A stretch of 18,700 bases of DNA from Zancudomyces culisetae. Its lineage: Eukaryota; Kickxellomycota; Harpellomycetes; Harpellales; Legeriomycetaceae. Shown here one piece after another: positions 18,317-18,700 of this stretch. The stretch is from positions 1 to 18,700 of the forward strand of contig LSSK01000864.1 of the NCBI GenBank assembly GCA_001969505.1, given 5' to 3'. A model generated the notes under the pieces. It did no database searches. It worked only from the letters and a program-made list of their open reading frames with translations, and was not told the DNA's origin. Made by a program: the position numbers and the translations under genes. Position 1 is the stretch's first letter; each line of letters starts with the position of its first letter.

Positions 18317-18700
18317 TAAGGGGAGAGGGAGGAGGGAAGGAAAGGCAAGGTGAAAGGAGTAAAGCGGGTCAAGGAGTAGGTGTGGAACATGAGGAAGAGG
18401 AGGAGGAGGACACAAGCAGCCAAGACCATGACCAAGGAGGGATAGAGATCAATGTTGAAAGATCGCGGAGAAAGAGGGATGAGAAGCAAAAACGAAATCA
18501 AGGTGAGGAAGAAAGAGAAAAAAAAAAAGAAAAGGTGGTAGAAACGGAGACGCAAAATACACAGACAAAGACACAGAAAAAAACAAAGGCGAGGACAAAG
18601 CGGGTTGTCAATTTTTGTTTTTTGGAAGATCAAAGTAAATTGCCAGAGGATATAAAGATCCGGGCAGAAATAGGAGATGGGCATCAACACGGTAAGTCGA
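17126..18700 (+). CDS. MDM12: Mdm12, ERMES subunit (3' end missing)
   Basis: Exons 17126-17360, 17471-17569 and 17645-18691 give about 460 residues in the window; a donor at 18692 shows that more follows. Mdm12 is the SMP-domain protein bridging ER-anchored Mmm1 and mitochondrial Mdm34 in the ERMES lipid-transfer tether. Exon 1 matches the family start: VNWDKLDEKIAQELVSKLNE, then VLALDFGTVAPKIQL and PFEEFY. Exon 3 resumes the SMP domain with IEFKIEYEGDIAFSMQAELL, INYPESSFMALPIKCYI and FMAVGVVAYL, then RVVNFCFLED, EDIKIRAEIGD. There is no membrane helix, as expected. Two additions stand out: about 190 residues between FYLP and IEFK, ending in four DGA repeats, and about 105 Glu/Lys/Arg-rich residues between VVAYL and RVVNF. 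Yeast Mdm12 is 271 aa in total. An in-frame TAG seven codons upstream supports the start. Confidence 0.92.
17361..17470 (+). other. MDM12 intron 1
   Basis: Donor GATG|GTAGGT at 17361 and acceptor CATTCTGTAG ending at 17470, in phase 1. Unspliced, exon 1 ends at TAA 17378-17380. Earlier AGs (17423, 17442) lead straight into stops. A nearby AAAG (17456-17459) would also keep the frame but is a poorer acceptor and adds four residues. Confidence 0.7.
17570..17644 (+). other. MDM12 intron 2
   Basis: Donor TCGG|GTAAGT at 17570, likely branch site ATTAACA (17611-17617) and acceptor GAAATAG ending at 17644, in phase 1. It joins the short exon 2 to the long open frame of exon 3 (VNKRLFRQ). The AG at 17620 is in phase but runs into a stop. 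Confidence 0.78.
18052..18087 (+). repeat. Four 9-base repeats inside MDM12
   Basis: GATGGAGCA is repeated four times in frame (the last unit ends in G), encoding Asp-Gly-Ala four times. It lies in the variable stretch just before the second part of the SMP domain, so unit number may vary between strains. Confidence 0.9.
18692..18700 (+). other. MDM12 intron 3, donor only
   Basis: CACG|GTAAGTCGA begins at 18692, a consensus donor in phase 1 placed right after the conserved EIGD motif. The remaining C-terminal SMP residues must be in a further exon outside the window. The reading frame itself does not stop before the window edge, so the intron is inferred. Confidence 0.6.

Noticed and set aside
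17295-18690. Many minus-strand Leu/Phe/Ser/Pro-rich ORFs
   Set aside because: They mirror the purine-rich (Glu/Lys/Arg/Gly) coding strand of MDM12 exon 3 and its introns.
1-18700. tRNA, rRNA, snRNA, CRISPR and transposase search by eye
   Set aside because: No B-box-like GGTTCGANTCC with a partner A box, no rRNA core, no spaced repeats and no transposase or integrase motifs were seen.

Overview
The window looks like nuclear DNA of an AT-rich budding yeast (Saccharomycotina). Five of the seven confident genes encode conserved eukaryotic or fungal proteins: a Cce1-type mitochondrial Holliday-junction resolvase, a CSC1/OSCA/TMEM63 channel, a Sky1/SRPK kinase, Cdc20 and the ERMES subunit Mdm12. 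CTG codons fall at invariant leucines of the kinase, so CTG appears to be read as leucine; that argues against the CTG-Ser and CTG-Ala clades. Three of these five genes need spliceosomal introns to read through, and a fourth (the kinase) has a probable 5' intron. That is intron-rich for a yeast and suggests an early-diverging lineage; the genus cannot be named from this sequence.

Layout, left to right. 1-839 is non-coding, with a nested hairpin and a repeated palindrome-plus-tail element. 840-2759 (-) is the resolvase, with a short first exon. 3181-5732 (-) is the channel in two exons. 5733-12170 is a gene-sparse block of about 6.4 kb. It holds only two intronless genes for small secreted proteins (8122-8520 and 9796-10194, both +), plus a minisatellite and some weak ORFs. 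12171-13565 (+) is the SR-protein kinase, convergent with CDC20 (13787-15337, -). 15338-17125 is a long divergent promoter region with one doubtful small ORF. 17126 to the end (+) is MDM12, with two complete introns and a third donor at the right edge; its last exon lies outside the window.

The conserved genes are ordinary single-copy cell-biology genes (mtDNA segregation, membrane cation channel, mRNA/SR-protein phosphorylation, anaphase promotion, ER-mitochondria tethering), and nothing suggests they work as one pathway. The accessory-looking part is the pair of secreted proteins. Both are exactly 132 residues, with four cysteines at identical positions (70, 94, 99, 103) and two apparent Greek-key motifs ending in S-x-[KR]-[FLW], but only about 30 of 132 residues are identical. 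I read them as an old tandem duplication of a beta/gamma-crystallin-like secreted protein. This is the best candidate for something undescribed. Other notable points are the highly charged insert that splits the SMP domain of Mdm12, the altered C-box of Cdc20, and the fact that every intron I could place is in phase 1.
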